Shown here: positions 32,246 through 43,452 of the stretch, piece after piece | Position numbering within the stretch: position 1 is the first letter of the stretch | Layout: every line of letters begins with the position of its first letter | From: Thelonectria olida | Taxonomy: Eukaryota > Ascomycota > Sordariomycetes > Hypocreales > Nectriaceae | Length of the DNA stretch: 64,000 nt | Reading direction: 5' to 3' | Assembly: GCA_020736575.1 (NCBI GenBank) | Contig: JAGPYM010000002.1 | Span: 2,108,001 to 2,172,000, forward strand | The notes under the pieces: generated by a model | Told to the model about the DNA's origin: nothing | The model's database searches: none | What the model saw: the letters and a program-made list of their open reading frames with translations, nothing else | Program-made: the position numbers and the translations under genes

Positions 32246-35200
32246 CTAGAAGAACCGACTCTTCTTCTTGGCCTTCTTGGCCTCGTTACCCAGGATATCG
32301 TCGAATGTTGCGCCACTGGGTGTACCCGATGAGGTTCCCGGCCTGCTATCGTTGTCGACCATGGCAGGAAGATTGCCAACTGACTGACTTCTGAATCCGC
32401 CCATGAGTGCGGTGCTTGCTGGTCGTCCTCCAAGAGAACTGCTGCGCTCTCCAAATGGGCTGGGAGGGGCAAGGGGAACGGGCTCCAGACCCAGCGCCAT
32501 GCTGGATCGCCAAGCCTGACTGGCACGATTCCCAGCAGGGGAGTGTGTGCGGGGACGGAGAGCGACTTGCGGGCCCCCCAGAGGTGGTGATGGCGTGCCG
32601 CCCATGGGCGGAGGAGCGCCGATGAAATCTTCGTCGCCTGGGAAAATGGTGCGGGGAGGCTGAAGGGGTGAAAGAGGGGGTTCTGCCGGGGGAGGTGCGT
32701 CCCCTGGGTTGTTCTCCCATTGTTGTGCAGCAAGCCAACAGTGACTACGGTGATACGTAGCTTCAACACTGAAGAGAACCGCATCGGTGGAGAGCTCGAC
32801 TAGACCACCACCACCAGCGACTTCATACCACATCTTCCGAACCTGGCGATCTCCGATCCACGGCGGGTTACCCATCGGGGGCTCGCAAAGGAAGTACTCG
32901 ACACCCTCGGTGTAGGTCATGCCAGGTGCATCGACAACCAGCACGGGCAAAGATTGAATTACGGCATAGAGAAACAGCCAGTAACCATATCGTTGATCGG
33001 ACCAGTCCTGCGACATTTTCCCTCGGGCTTCTCGCAGCTCAAATTCCTTGAATGCATCCAAGAAGGGGAGCTTGATGCTGTTCGTATCATAGTTGTACGC
33101 CTTGTTCAGGATGAGGATAATCTCATTTTCCTTGACATTCTTGTCGAACTTTTGCTGCTTCTTGAAAGACAGCGAGTTGTACGTCTCCAGAACGGCAGCA
33201 GGTGTAGGGATCTGGGGAGTGTCGTATGGAATAGGGGGAAGAACGGGTGGTTTTGAGCGATCGAATTCAGACAAGATGTTCCGGAGTGCTGACTGTGTCA
33301 TTTTGTCTGGGTCTGCAGAAATAGCGGGAACCTCGTCCATGATTCTCGAAGTCCGGTTGGTTCGGTCAACAAGCAGGTCATAGAGAGCACACATGTCCGA
33401 GTACAGCATCTTCAGCACAAGTCGGTTGAGGCCGCTCTCGGAGAAGGGATTCTTCTTACTCCTCGCCTTGGGCGGCCAGTTTCCGAGGCTGTGCTTATAA
33501 TAATTGAGGACAAACGAGCGCATCCTGTTGAATGACGTTCTCCAAATCTTGAACCGGACCTGCCTCAACTCAGGAACAGAGGTCGAATTGGCAATGCCTG
33601 CGAAGAAGGCGGGGAATTCGAATTGTTCAAGGTGGATGTTGCAGTTGTGCTGTCGATTCACGAGGTCAAAGTGCGCCCTCTCGAGGGCTTGGCGAGTATG
33701 CGCAGTCACCTGTTGAAATAGTGGGAGCCGTAATTCTATGATGGCCGAATACTTGCCGGCGGCATGTGCGAATGCTTCGTTATACAGGTCAATAGACCGC
33801 ATACGCTCTCCAAGAATCAGAGCCTCCAACGTCTTCTCCCGGCTGTGTCGACAATCCGCAAGACCCATTTGGTCGATATAGAAGCTGAAACTGAGGTCGA
33901 CGGCATCGCCAAAAGTAGTTCCATCGATGCTCATGAAACCAAACTCTTCCAAAAGGTTTGCGATCTGAAGGAATGCGTGGAAATTGGTGGGTTTAGACTT
34001 TGTGGCCACGAGGGGCTGACCCGTCAAAAAGGCAAAGAGGTTTCGGATAGCAATCAATCTGTCAAACTCGTTCTGGGGGGCCTGTCCCGGTGCCGGTGCG
34101 GCCAACGTGTCTGAGCTTGCCGAAGGCGCAGGCGGGAGGTAGAGCCGCAGCTCACCACCGTCTGGGAGGGGAGGAGAGGCGGGTGGGGAGAATCGATTCG
34201 CATCTTCGACGCTGAGACTGTCTCGGCCTCCAAAACTCCTCGCCCGACTGCGGCCGGTGGGGGTTTCAAGTTCACTCTGAATAAGCTCATTGAATATGTA
34301 GGACGAGCTCACAGTAAACTCTTGGACCTTGAACGACGGGCCACACCCGCTTACCCGGGGGTGCAAGTAAACGTAAACGTTTCCGCTTTCATTCCACAAC
34401 TCAGGAACCTGCCGAGTAAAAAGTCAGTTGTGATGCTCCCTCTGGACTGCATGTCGGGGTGGACCCACCTTTTCTGCATTCTTCAGGTACGAAGAGTTGT
34501 ACTCGGCCTTGGTGTCATCCGTCAACACCCATGCATTAGCTGCAGACTGTGCAGACACGTCGACTGAGTTGGAACGCGATCGGCCTCCAGGCAGCCAACT
34601 CCGGCGGAGACGACCACGCGAGGGGCTTTGACTGGAAGCAGGCCGAGAATTGAGTGTCATCGAAGGTACTCGGCTGTTGCTGTGACTGTTGCGTGCTGAA
34701 GGGGGCTGCCCATGGGAGGCTCGACGACCCCGCGGTTCCGGAGCAGGAGAGCTAGTGCGAGACTTTTGCCCGGGCATCTCGTCTCCGAGGTGGTGAAGAG
34801 AGTTGCTTCTCCGTCGAGCGTTGGGATTCTCTTTTTTGCGCAGTTTGCTCAGTTTAGTCTGCTCCATGCCCTGATCTGCAGGCCCCAAGGGCGGGCTCAC
34901 TTTGAGGTTGGCCCGGGGGTTTTCGGGAGATGGGGGAATCGGGGCCATGATCTGAGGGTTGCTGCTGGAACCCGAAATGTCGACAGGCTCGGTATCCAGG
35001 GGAATTTTCGCTGGAGGGCTGGGCGGGGAACGTGAAGGTGACTTCGGAGGCTGAGCGACAATTCCCAGTTGGTTCTCGTTCTCGTCCTCGCCCGTCACGC
35101 GGATGGCTGAAGGCTCGACAATGCTGGGGGTTGTGGATGAGGGGCTGTCGTCGGTGGGAGTAGAGGATTTTGTGAGGGCGGGAGTAACTACGGGCGCAGA

Positions 35201-35779
35201 AGTTGGCGTGGTTTCTGGCGTTGTTTGAACGGGTGCCGAAACTGGAGGGGGAGGAGGAGCAGTGGTGGGCTGCTTGGGGATGGGAGGCACCACGTCTGTA
35301 TTAGAGGGCAACATGAGCGAGGGAAGCAGTGAAGACAAGCGATTGCCCCAGGTCTTTGATTTTCTTCTCGTGCCTGTAGGGCGCAGCTGCGGAGGCACTG
35401 GCTCTCCGCCGGAACCCTTGCTACTATTATTGCTGGTGCTTCGGGCGTGGCGAGGGGCACTGGAACTGTCGTCTTGTCGTACGGCGTCCCGGGAGCCGGT
35501 GCTGGAGCTGGAGCTGGAGTTTGACGTGGTATTGGATGCGGTGGTGCCGGGGTCTCGCAGGTGGGAGAGATCGATAGTGGAGGACTTGTGCCACGTCTTC
35601 TTGCGAGGGTCCTGCTTGGCTGCGGCCGAGTTTGAGGAATTGGAAGCGGAAGTATTCGTCGTGGAAGTATTGGTGGAGGACGAGGAAGAAGACTCGGGAT
35701 CGGTGTTGGACCGCAATACAGAAAGAGAAGAGGGCAAGAGAGATGCCCGGAAGGACTTACTCGACGTCATACTGGGCAT
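32246..35779 (-). CDS. DUF8004 family protein
   Basis: Minus-strand exons 35779-34469 and 34408-32246 give 1157 aa; the 60-nt intron (GTGGGT donor, GGCAG acceptor) keeps frame. Residues 1-430 are disordered and Ser/Thr/Pro-rich (PPPPPVSAPV and many RRKS/RSNS sites). The folded part starts at the junction (WNESGNVYVYLHPR) and carries the conserved helices around 556 (RLIAIRNLFAFLTGQPLV) and 909 (YGYWLFLYAVIQSLPVLVVD), then VEYFLCEPPMGNPPW, which I recognise as the fungal DUF8004 signature. The C-terminal 150 residues are again Pro/Ser-rich and end in a basic KKAKKKSRFF. The family is widespread in filamentous ascomycetes without an assigned function that I know of. No membrane segment is certain. 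It is convergent with the F-box gene and has a long leader upstream. Confidence 0.85.
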
Positions 35780-38700
35780 TATGACCGTCCAGCAGCAACC
35801 AGCGTTACATGCAGGTGAAAGATTCTAAGAAAAGAATGGAAGCCCTGAGTGGCGAGAAGAGGAATCACCGACGTGGGCGCAGCGTGAAGCAGGCGGGTCG
35901 GGGCCAGCAAGATATGTATGTCTGGTCTGGAGACAGAAGGCAAGCCCTGTGGCTGGCGTCAGATCTAAAGAGGACTTCCCTGCGCTTCCTCCGCCCTGGA
36001 AAGCCGTACTGTAATACGGAACAGTAACATGTATCCGTACAGTATGGAGCTGAAGGAGGCCCTTGAAGCCTAGCCGAAGCGGGGGCGTTTTTGGGGCTCT
36101 GATGGCCCAGGCTTGGCTTTCCAGTCTTTGAAGTGGTGACAAAACTAGAGACACACTCACTCTGTGCCGTTTTGCTCCTGAAAGAGGGTCCTTGGGGCGA
36201 AAGGACCGTGACGGGACGCCGTCTCTGGATCAACGGCTCGGGAGGGAGTGGAGACGCGATGACGTTGGCTGAAGTTGGGAAAGGATGGATTTTTTTTCTT
36301 CGTTTTGCTTGTGTGGGAGTGGTCGAGAATCTTGAACCCGAAGGATTTTTGGTCCAGCCTCGAGTATTCTGGGCTGTGGGGGATTGTACGAGTACCTATA
36401 TTCAGCAGCGCCAGAGGCGAGAAAAAAAGCGCCCAAAGGTGCAGTAGCGAAGCAGGATGCAGTCGGCAGGGAGAACAGAAAACGGAGTCAGTCTCAAGGA
36501 TGCGAGACTGTGTGTGAGAGACTGTGTGTGTGCTCTGGTCTCTTGCGAGGCGTGTGGATACCAGCTATACGCCTGGTGTGCCTGCTTCGTGATTTTGAGC
36601 CCGGATGTCTCGCCCGGGAGTGTGTTTCTGGGGCTCGTGCTCGTGCTTGTTGTGCTTGTGCGTCCTCGGCGGCTTCTTCTTTGCTCGTGTCTGGTCGTGT
36701 TGTGTTGCAGGTAACCAACTGGTGGTGCACCGGTGGTGGGTAGGGGATCCGTAACGAGACTGCGTAAAGTGTGGATCGAGGAGATGGCGATGAAAAGAAA
36801 ATAAGAAGAAAGCGAGGGAATCGAGGGATGATGATGAGAAACCAGAGGAAGAACTAGTCTAGTAAAAGGCAGGAGCGAGGGAGGCAACACAGTATCGATG
36901 AGATGATCCAAGGAAGGTAGGAAATGATATTTTCGATCCGGATCGCCCCCGAATATACTGCAGAGAAGCTGCCCCAAAACCTGATCAGTGAGGCACACAT
37001 CAACGAGCTGCCTCCATCTCAATGTCACCTTCAAGTCCTGCGCCTTTCTCAGACTCGTAACTTGCTCGTACCTGCAGAGACTATTCGCTCGCGTTCTCCG
37101 CCGTCTGCCTACTCACGAAGCACGGAAGGGGAGCTGAGGTAGGTACCGAGTGCCGACACAGTAAGATGCGCCCTGCGCTGCTGCTCTGCTGGCTCCCCCA
37201 AAAAAAATACCCCTCTCCCCATCCTGCATAGAATAATTCGCACATATCTACGGAGCAGGTAGGTATGTACTGTACTGTACGAATACAGTACATCTGCAGT
37301 AACTCATAACTTGGGCGTAAGGGACACTTGGTGTTGGTGGCGTGGGCTCATTGGGATCGATCCCCCCTCCACCACCTCAAACTCAGGTTCTTGGGACCGG
37401 CGACAATTGACTGGCTCAGGGAAAACGATAAATATGCCGCATGAAACTAAATGCCTGTGGCTCTTCTTCTGGAACGAATTGAAACCGGTCTGTGAGGCCA
37501 GACGCCGAGAACACCTCTTGCCGCTCGTTCATCAATGCTTTAATGCAGGCCAGCGTCCAGATCACCCCTAGCCATCTCGAAAGCTCATCTGGGCTTGTGG
37601 AGATGGGGATGTTAACTACGAAGTACAGGATGTACTCCTTAGTAGTTACATAGATGTTCCGGCAGGGGCTATGGTGCCAGCCAGCCCTGCAAAGAACTTC
37701 AGGCCCTTCCAGTGGAAGACCTGGTAGACTTGCAAAATGGTCACCAGAAAGGGAGAAGCCTGAAGGGTGACCCAAGAGCGACCAGGGCTGGGGTGACGGG
37801 CCTGCCGGGATCCGGGATGGGGAGGGAGGGAGGCGGCCAGCCAAGCAACGCAGTACGTACCGCTGTATTAATGAGTGCTTGTTCTTTTTGACGGGCGAGA
37901 GGCGTTTCCGTTGGACTAATGCAAATGCAATTCAAGACGGCGATGGCGCCTGCCGAACGCCCTGCAGCAAATGAAATTGTCCGAGTTCTAGTGGTTGGAA
38001 AATGAGACAGACAGCTGACAAGCTGCAGTGATTGATGCCACTCAGCAATCGCAGCACACTCTCACAGAGAGAGAGGCTGAGGAAGAATAAGATGCCGAAT
38101 CCGAGATGCATCGGCGAGAGGTACGTACATATACGTGTATAACGCACTTCACCCTGCCTGAGTGCAAGTACACAGTACTTCATACCAGGAACCTTCGCCC
38201 ATCAAACCCCCCCGCGTCTCCCTAGTCGCGATCACCTGGAGTACAGTAAGTACATACAAGGCCAAGGTAACTTCCAACGAGCTGTCATGGATGGAATCAA
38301 GATGAGTTGCTCCTGGTCTCTTTCCTGTCTGAATCCTTGACACTGTGGTAGTCTAGTAGTGCCGTCCCCAACGCGCGCAGCGACTATCCAGGGACAGCCA
38401 TTTGGAATCTCATCACCACCTCCGTTTCCGTCCATGCCGAAAACAGTTGATTCCCTCATCAAAGCCATGACTGATGTCCAGTGGAGGTAGTACTTCGTAC
38501 AATTTTTTCCTGCTCGGCGTTGCATCGGCCCAGGATCACCCACAACCAACCGACAACCCCACGGTGCTCGAGGCTGCTTCATCCTGCGCCTAGCTGATGC
38601 CCCACGCTCGGTGGTTTCGGAGCTTTCTCATCGATCCGACAAACCGAGCAACCGGGAAACTCCTCCCTTCCGTCGTTCTCACCTCCTTGCTTTACTCATA

Positions 38701-41110
38701 CTCCTCCGCCGCGTTACGTAGGCAGGGCGACGAGGGGGCGGAGGAGGGTGAGAGACAAGAACAACAAACACGAACAGGGACGCGCACATGTTGGAGATGG
38801 TCAGCCGCAGACGGTTTGGTCCATCACGGTCCTCTGCGACGCTCTTTCGTGAGAGGAGGGCCACTTCTCTCCATCGCACCATTCCGACATCCAGTGCCAC
38901 AAACGGCCACTTTTGCTTATGCTTGTGCAACTCACATCACCAACTTTTATTGGGCATTCTCTTCTCACTTGCTCACTAAATATTCAGCTTGTCGTGATTA
39001 CCTAAGGCGATGTCGTTCTGCCTCGTCGGCCTCAGCTGCGCACTGTGCGGCATCAGCGTCGCCATTCCGTTATTACCACGCGTCATAACCCTCGTCTCGG
39101 ATGAGGTCGTCACTGAAGGGATCTCTGGTTGGTCAGCGCTCTCCCACCAACCTGCCAACTTGGGTAGGTGAGTCCGGGAGGGATCTAGCCGATGCTCATC
39201 ATGACAAGAAACCTTTCATAGGGCGAGGGCCTGTCATCGCAATCGTCAGTCAGCACAAGCCTTCTCGGTCTCATCAACATCAGCATCAGCAACATCCATC
39301 AGCCGCCATGAACCACTTATTATAGTACTCCCTCTAGGCTCATCGTAGCTCAGCAAATGGAACCCCAAGCCGCAGCACCCTCGGAGACTTTTTCCCTCCC
39401 CGTGGCCGTGTCCCCGTTGCGCCGTGTTTTCGTCGTAAGATCGGCCGGCCTGCTCCCTCCTCAGAAAAAAACGGTACCTACGTACGTACTTGCAAGTTGC
39501 GACCACGCCTCGTTGCTTAATTCTCGCCAAGCGAGAGGCTCCAGCTGTCACTTATTGTCACGCCGGACCCGTGAGTTCATCATTTCGCCTGATCGGTTAA
39601 GGTACTTCCGACGTGGTTGTTGATGCATGTTAATTTAGGCATCGTATTGCCGACCACATGCTCGTCACTGCCCAGTTGACTAAATACTTAGTACTTCGTA
39701 ACGACTGGATAGGGCTTCGTACTCTGGAAGAACGTACGGGAATATGTTCCAGACCGTAGAGCAGACTCTTCGTGCAGTCGTTTTGACGGTGTGGGCACCG
39801 TGAAGTCCAATGGGGAAAAAAGGAAAAACGAATTGCAAACACAGGGGAAAGGAAAAAGGAGGCGCCGATGGCTGCACCCTTCCCGCGCCTCCCGTCCTTT
39901 TGACAGCTCAAGTTGAAGTTTGCCCCTGAGAACGGCCCCCCTTCCCCTCCTTCCCCATTTCAATGGTGAGGCTTCAAAGTCAAGATCGCCATGGCGGCTA
40001 GGAGCAAGGCCGGACTTTGTGCAATGTTTAATACATTCGATGAACAGTGGGTACGAAGTACACAAGAACCGAACAAGCCTCATTCAGGCAAGCTGGCCGA
40101 TGGGGGACTTGGGGGTCTCGGCTATTCTTGGCATACCTACTGCTGAGTGCTGCCAACTCCCGTCACAACGACCCGCCCCAGATCTACAATGCGCTTGCAT
40201 CATAGCTTCGCAGACCCCTGCTCAAGATGAGAGGCCCGTTTGTGGGATCAAGGGGGGCTGAGCCAGAGCTGAAATGGAACTGGCACTCTTTCTCATCTAC
40301 CAAGTCCTTGGCCCAGGGCGCGTCAACCCCCCGTGGCAGTCAACAGATGCGAAGGAGCTTCTGCCCCAGTCAACCAGGCTGTACACATTGTAATTTCAGT
40401 CTAACATCATTAGCAAATTCCCTTTGATTGATTCCAGGACTTCTAGGACGTTGCACTGGCGAAACGAGCCATTACCACCGCGCAAGGTTGTACTCTGTCC
40501 ATCCAGCTTGCCAGCTCCCCTGACTTGTCTCTCACTCCCTGCTCTCGTTCCTGTTCCTGAAACATGGGCTGTGCTCATTCCACACAGTGTCATCAGTCCC
40601 AGATCTCTGGAACCTGTGGTTTGTCGCACGTTTAACATATGTGGTTCTGCCCCCCCGCGATGGGTTCTCCAAGTCAAGAGAGAGCGCTGGCATTTCGTGA
40701 TTGACGGAGAGTCTCTAGGGTAGGTCGGATGGCGAGGGATATAGTTCAAACAAGCCGTAGCATTTCAATCAAGGAGAAACGTCGTCTGATTGGACGACAG
40801 CTCCGTTTCACCCAGGTTTTCGGAACGTGTTGCGACGTGCATGAGCTGAGGGGGAAGATCACGTGACCACAAATTCCCTCTTTCGTCTTTTTCGAGCTTC
40901 ACCGAGTGTCGTTAGACACCCTCACGTTTCATTGGACGTTGGACCCGGTGGCCCCGCTTTAACTGTCTCATCCAATTACGGGTGAGCTGTTCTGGCAAGC
41001 TGGGGGAGGAGACAAAGGATAGCCTTGGTCGACTAGACTCCAACTTCGCTTGTGCTCGTCATTTGCTTCGCCTGCGAACATTCGCCACGTCGAGCCGGGC
41101 TTCGGTCACC
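35780..41110. other. 5.3-kb region without a supported gene
   Basis: The first about 1.2 kb is probably the promoter and leader of the minus-strand DUF8004 gene (pyrimidine-rich on that strand, 36400-37000). The rest has only short overlapping open stretches without family signals. It holds several GTACTTCGTAC-type motifs (38490-38500, 40051-40061, and variants near 37616 and 39691). The last 150 bases are the leader of the first Zn2Cys6 gene. A non-coding RNA here cannot be judged from sequence alone. Confidence 0.45.
36004..36047. repeat. Short inverted repeat in the DUF8004 leader
   Basis: CCGTACTGT (36004-36012) pairs with ACAGTATGG (36039-36047) over 9 positions, one of them a G-T pair, with a 26-base loop. 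The left arm itself lies in the smaller palindrome CCGTACTGTAATACGG (36004-36019). It sits about 225 bases before the DUF8004 start and may be transcribed. Confidence 0.5.
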
Positions 41111-42868
41111 ATGCCTGAGCCGACAACTCCCACATCGGTCGCCGTGGAAGACGAATTGGCCAGGTGGATCGATGTCGATGGACTCTGCCAGGACTTCTTA
41201 TCAGATGAGCCGCCAGCGGATGAAGCGCTACGGCACAATTGCAGCTCCTCAGCATCAATCAGCGCGACGCAACCTCGATCTGACCAAGTCAATCGCCAGG
41301 TCGAGCCTCCAGAGCCACTTCTCAAGCCGAAGCCCGGGTCCAAACGGCAGTCTCTGCCACGACACGCAGGTCTTCCAGAGTATTCCGTCATTTGCTTCCC
41401 CTCAAACCCATCCAATCCACGCGGGATCAAGAAGAAGAGGAGGGACTTTGATGAGAGGAGACGACTAGAAGTCGCGCAAGTGCGCAAGAATGGAGCATGT
41501 TTTCGATGCAAAATGCGAAGGATATCGGTATGCTGCCCTGGCCCCCGGGCCATTTCCGGGCTGACAATCGTGTCGATAATAGTGTGGTGTTGGAGATCCC
41601 TGTAGGGCATGCGAGAGGGCTGCTGGCTCTCTCGGTGCTCAACTCTGTATCCGGGAGAAGTTGACCAAAATGCGGTTCAGTACTGGCGGTGAGTGTGTCA
41701 AAACCCCCCTCACCCACTAGCTCCTAACACGTCAGAACTTCACTACATCGACTATACCGCCCGATTATTAGATCAGGAACTCATTGCCGGTACTACGCAC
41801 CTCGGCCCGCCCCGTCAGGTTGCTATATCTATGGACTACCCCGAAAATCCAGTACTCCATGTCGAAGTACAAGACTACTTCGGCAACGAGACACCGCCGT
41901 GGATGTGTTGCTGGGTGGTAATGAACCATGTCGACGGTCAGTTCGAGTTTCACCGAGAGAAGAGTGCCCGATATGCTCTCCCACAACTACTCCCAGCCAA
42001 GACGCTGGTGGATTGGGTCGAGAATATTGTGCTTTACCAAGACGCAAGGAACATAGGGTTCCAGCAAGCAGTCGACTCGTTTATCATGAAGTACAGCAAG
42101 TCGACCACGCCTCTTCCTATGGTATACTTTCCACTTGACGCCTGAAAACGAAACCCGCTAACAATACTAGCAAAACTTGGTTCAAAAGGTTCATGAGCTG
42201 AACTGTCTCACCAAGATCAGACTGGGGCTGGTCCTTTGCGTCAACGAAGACGGGAAAACTACGCCGCCATCGTGTGCCCTGCATACGCAGTTCGGGCAAA
42301 TCTCCAAGGCCGCGTCACAACCCATCGAAAAGTACGTGCTCGGAGAACTAGAGAAACTAGTTTTCGGCACCTCCGGAATCGGGCCATCAAATGCCATGGC
42401 TCTATGGGCCAGTTTGTGGTGCTTGATCCTCATGTACCGCAAGCTGGTCCGATCCTATATCGCATTCCAGCAATTCCCGTGCCACGTGCCTAAGGATTAT
42501 AGTGGATTCCCAGAATGCAAGTTGGAGGCCGGCACACACTTCTACCACTACCTCGTGTCGATATACGCCGCTCTATTCCGCGCCACCAGCCCGCTTTATG
42601 CAGACGTGCGGATTGCTGGCACACGGAAGCTGTTGAATGACGATGAGGACCTGGTGCGAGCTTTCCTGAACGTTCGGACGGAGAGCTTCTACTTTCGTAA
42701 GTCTACAAGTCTAATCTGAGATGACACTCTGGGGGACCCCGCTCACAGGCTATCTATCTATCAGAGCGAGAATCTCTCTGGATGACCGCGCCAGAAGATC
42801 AGCTGCTTAGACGGATGATTTTGGATCGAGAGGCAGAGCTCCAACCCAAATGTCCGCCGAGAAAGTAA
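41111..42868 (+). CDS. Zn2Cys6 transcription regulator, tandem copy 1
   Basis: Exons 41111-41527, 41583-41688, 41736-42121, 42171-42696 and 42765-42868 give 512 aa. The zinc cluster is formed only after splicing: C130 and C133 in GACFRCKMRRIS, then C140, C146, C149 and C161 (CGVGDPCRAC ... LC). Spacing is C-x2-C-x6-C-x5-C-x2-C-x11-C, with a last loop longer than the usual 6-9. The basic stretch KKKRRDFDERRR precedes it. Downstream, LVQKVHELNC and ALWASLWCLILMYRKLV match the next gene, so the two are paralogs. Start ATG 41111 (MPEPTTPTSV) follows CACC. The last junction is the least certain (acceptor 42764 chosen over 42747 and 42766 because it gives the longest in-frame end). It is expected to bind DNA in the nucleus; targets are unknown. 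Confidence 0.85.
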
Positions 42869-43452
42869 TTTGAGGCCTCGCCATCCCCGTCGAGATGGCG
42901 TCCTCATCAGATTCTCGCCGACCTCCCATCCAGGTCCACCCCTGACCACTTTCCCAGGATTCTCAGCCCCAAAGACTATCCGGCAAGCGAGTTTCACCAA
43001 CAAGGGTCTGGAGAAGCATTTTCTCACCATGGACCTTCCCTTTCGGCCAGCTTCAGCACATCTGCTTCTTCCTCATGGAGCCAATGCTGCCGTCACATGA
43101 CACTTCTCGTGATCTCTGGGAGAGAATTGTCAAAATCGGTGGAGGAAGGGGTCTTGATTGGTCGGGAAAAATGGGACCGCTAGGGAATTGGCCAATGAGA
43201 ACCCTGGTGCACACCGAGAATGCACATCGGGGGATGGTGTAAGTGACGGAGTCCACCAAGAGCCATCATGGAACGCCAGTTTATAACTTTCTGGTGCCAG
43301 GACTCGTCTCTGAATCGTTCAAATCTCACACAAGCATCAGGCACATTAGGAATTTTCACCTTATCGCCATCTGACACGAGTTGTGTGCTTCAATTCGTCC
43401 AACAAGACAGCCAAGGTTCCACCATCTCCTCGTGACTTACACGGATATCAAC
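42869..43452. other. Spacer between the tandem Zn2Cys6 genes
   Basis: Contains the 3' end of copy 1 and the promoter/leader of copy 2. No gene is seen. Confidence 0.5.

Noticed and set aside
35262..35828. 189-codon frame antisense to the DUF8004 exon 1
   Set aside because: Shadow of a Ser/Thr-rich repeat-like coding stretch on the other strand, rich in Glu/Val for that reason.
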